A stretch of DNA of 64,000 nt from Leptospira vanthielii serovar Holland str. Waz Holland = ATCC 700522. GTDB lineage: Bacteria; Spirochaetota; Leptospiria; Leptospirales; Leptospiraceae. This document shows, one piece after another, positions 63,944 to 64,000 of this stretch; within the stretch, counting starts at the first letter, position 1, and every line of letters starts with the position of its first letter. The notes under the pieces are model-generated. The model worked only from the letters and a program-made list of their open reading frames with translations. It did not search any database and was not told where the DNA came from. The translations under genes and the position numbers were made by a program. Where the stretch lies: contig NZ_AOGY02000007.1 in assembly GCF_000332455.1 (NCBI RefSeq), forward strand, positions 1 through 64,000, written 5' to 3'.

Positions 63944-64000
63944 ATGGCTCTTGAAGAAAATTCGCTGGAAGATCGTTTGATCAAAATTTCCACCAGGGAC
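63944..64000 (+). CDS. Start of an unknown gene (cut by the window edge)
   Basis: An ATG with AAAGGA about eight bases upstream opens a frame of 19 codons to the edge (MALEENSLEDRLIKISTRD). Charged, soluble N-terminus with no signal peptide. Too short to name. Confidence 0.5.
   Translation, partial: MALEENSLEDRLIKISTRD

Noticed and set aside
1..64000. CRISPR array, tRNA or rRNA genes, prophage
   Set aside because: No regularly spaced repeats, cloverleaf-like segments, rRNA motifs or phage structural genes were recognised. The only integrase-like gene lacks catalytic residues and has no phage neighbours.

Overview
The window looks like a chromosomal segment of a Leptospira-type spirochaete, most likely a free-living (saprophytic) lineage. 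The grounds are low-GC coding DNA, many lipoproteins with spirochaete-style lipoboxes, an OmpA/PD40 envelope protein next to a Leptospira-type DUF1577-like protein, numerous SpoIIE-type phosphatases and sensor proteins, very tight gene packing, and heavy use of TTG and GTG starts. Genus is inferred from family content; species cannot be fixed from the window alone. There is no rRNA, tRNA, CRISPR array or prophage that I can recognise, and no stretch over 300 bases without a gene.

Layout. 1-1146: a decayed IS30-family element whose right inverted repeat supplies the stop codon of the neighbouring gene. 1142-7598: envelope proteins (DUF1577-like, OmpA/PD40, TPR lipoprotein, TPR protein, RlpA-SPOR) with folP between them. 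7722-12378: a membrane SpoIIE phosphatase-TPR protein facing a soluble CZB chemoreceptor, separated by one shared palindromic terminator. 12518-24077: metabolism and envelope genes (DUF2147, dcd, enoyl-CoA hydratase, lipoproteins, MFS, SDR, aminotransferase, patatin, and a DUF898/M48 pair). 24035-29344: a small surface-glycan cluster (Rmd-like reductase, a methyltransferase-like protein and three GT4 glycosyltransferases). 29325-32078: IMPase-XpaC-TelA operon. 32270-35372: a tyrosine-recombinase-like protein lacking its catalytic residues, a STAS protein, a GT-C transferase and an SGNH lipoprotein. 35361-38683: coaX-birA, an SDR and metF. 39230-41804: a CheY-CheC-hybrid kinase operon. 41830-44107: a kexin-like protease with no prodomain and a separate prodomain-like secreted protein. 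44189-47259: prfA, an EcsC-like protein, a propeller-like lipoprotein and a small Cys protein.

47359-54290 is one minus-strand operon of six tightly coupled genes: coiled-coil secreted protein, rhomboid protease, zinc-type dehydrogenase, an 816-residue protein with an S-adenosylhomocysteine-hydrolase-like C-terminal half, a NUDIX hydrolase, and a membrane-anchored nitrilase-like protein that has lost its cysteine. I know of no described pathway with this composition, and it is the best candidate here for an uncharacterised system. 59466-62861 is a second one: FecR-like protein ending in a CxxCH motif, an outer-membrane barrel and a DsbD-like thiol reductase. thyX with a clear terminator, and the first 19 codons of an unknown gene, close the window.

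Regulation visible in the sequence is mostly terminators. Several convergent pairs overlap tail to tail (by 4 to 43 bases), and stop codons often lie inside terminator stems.
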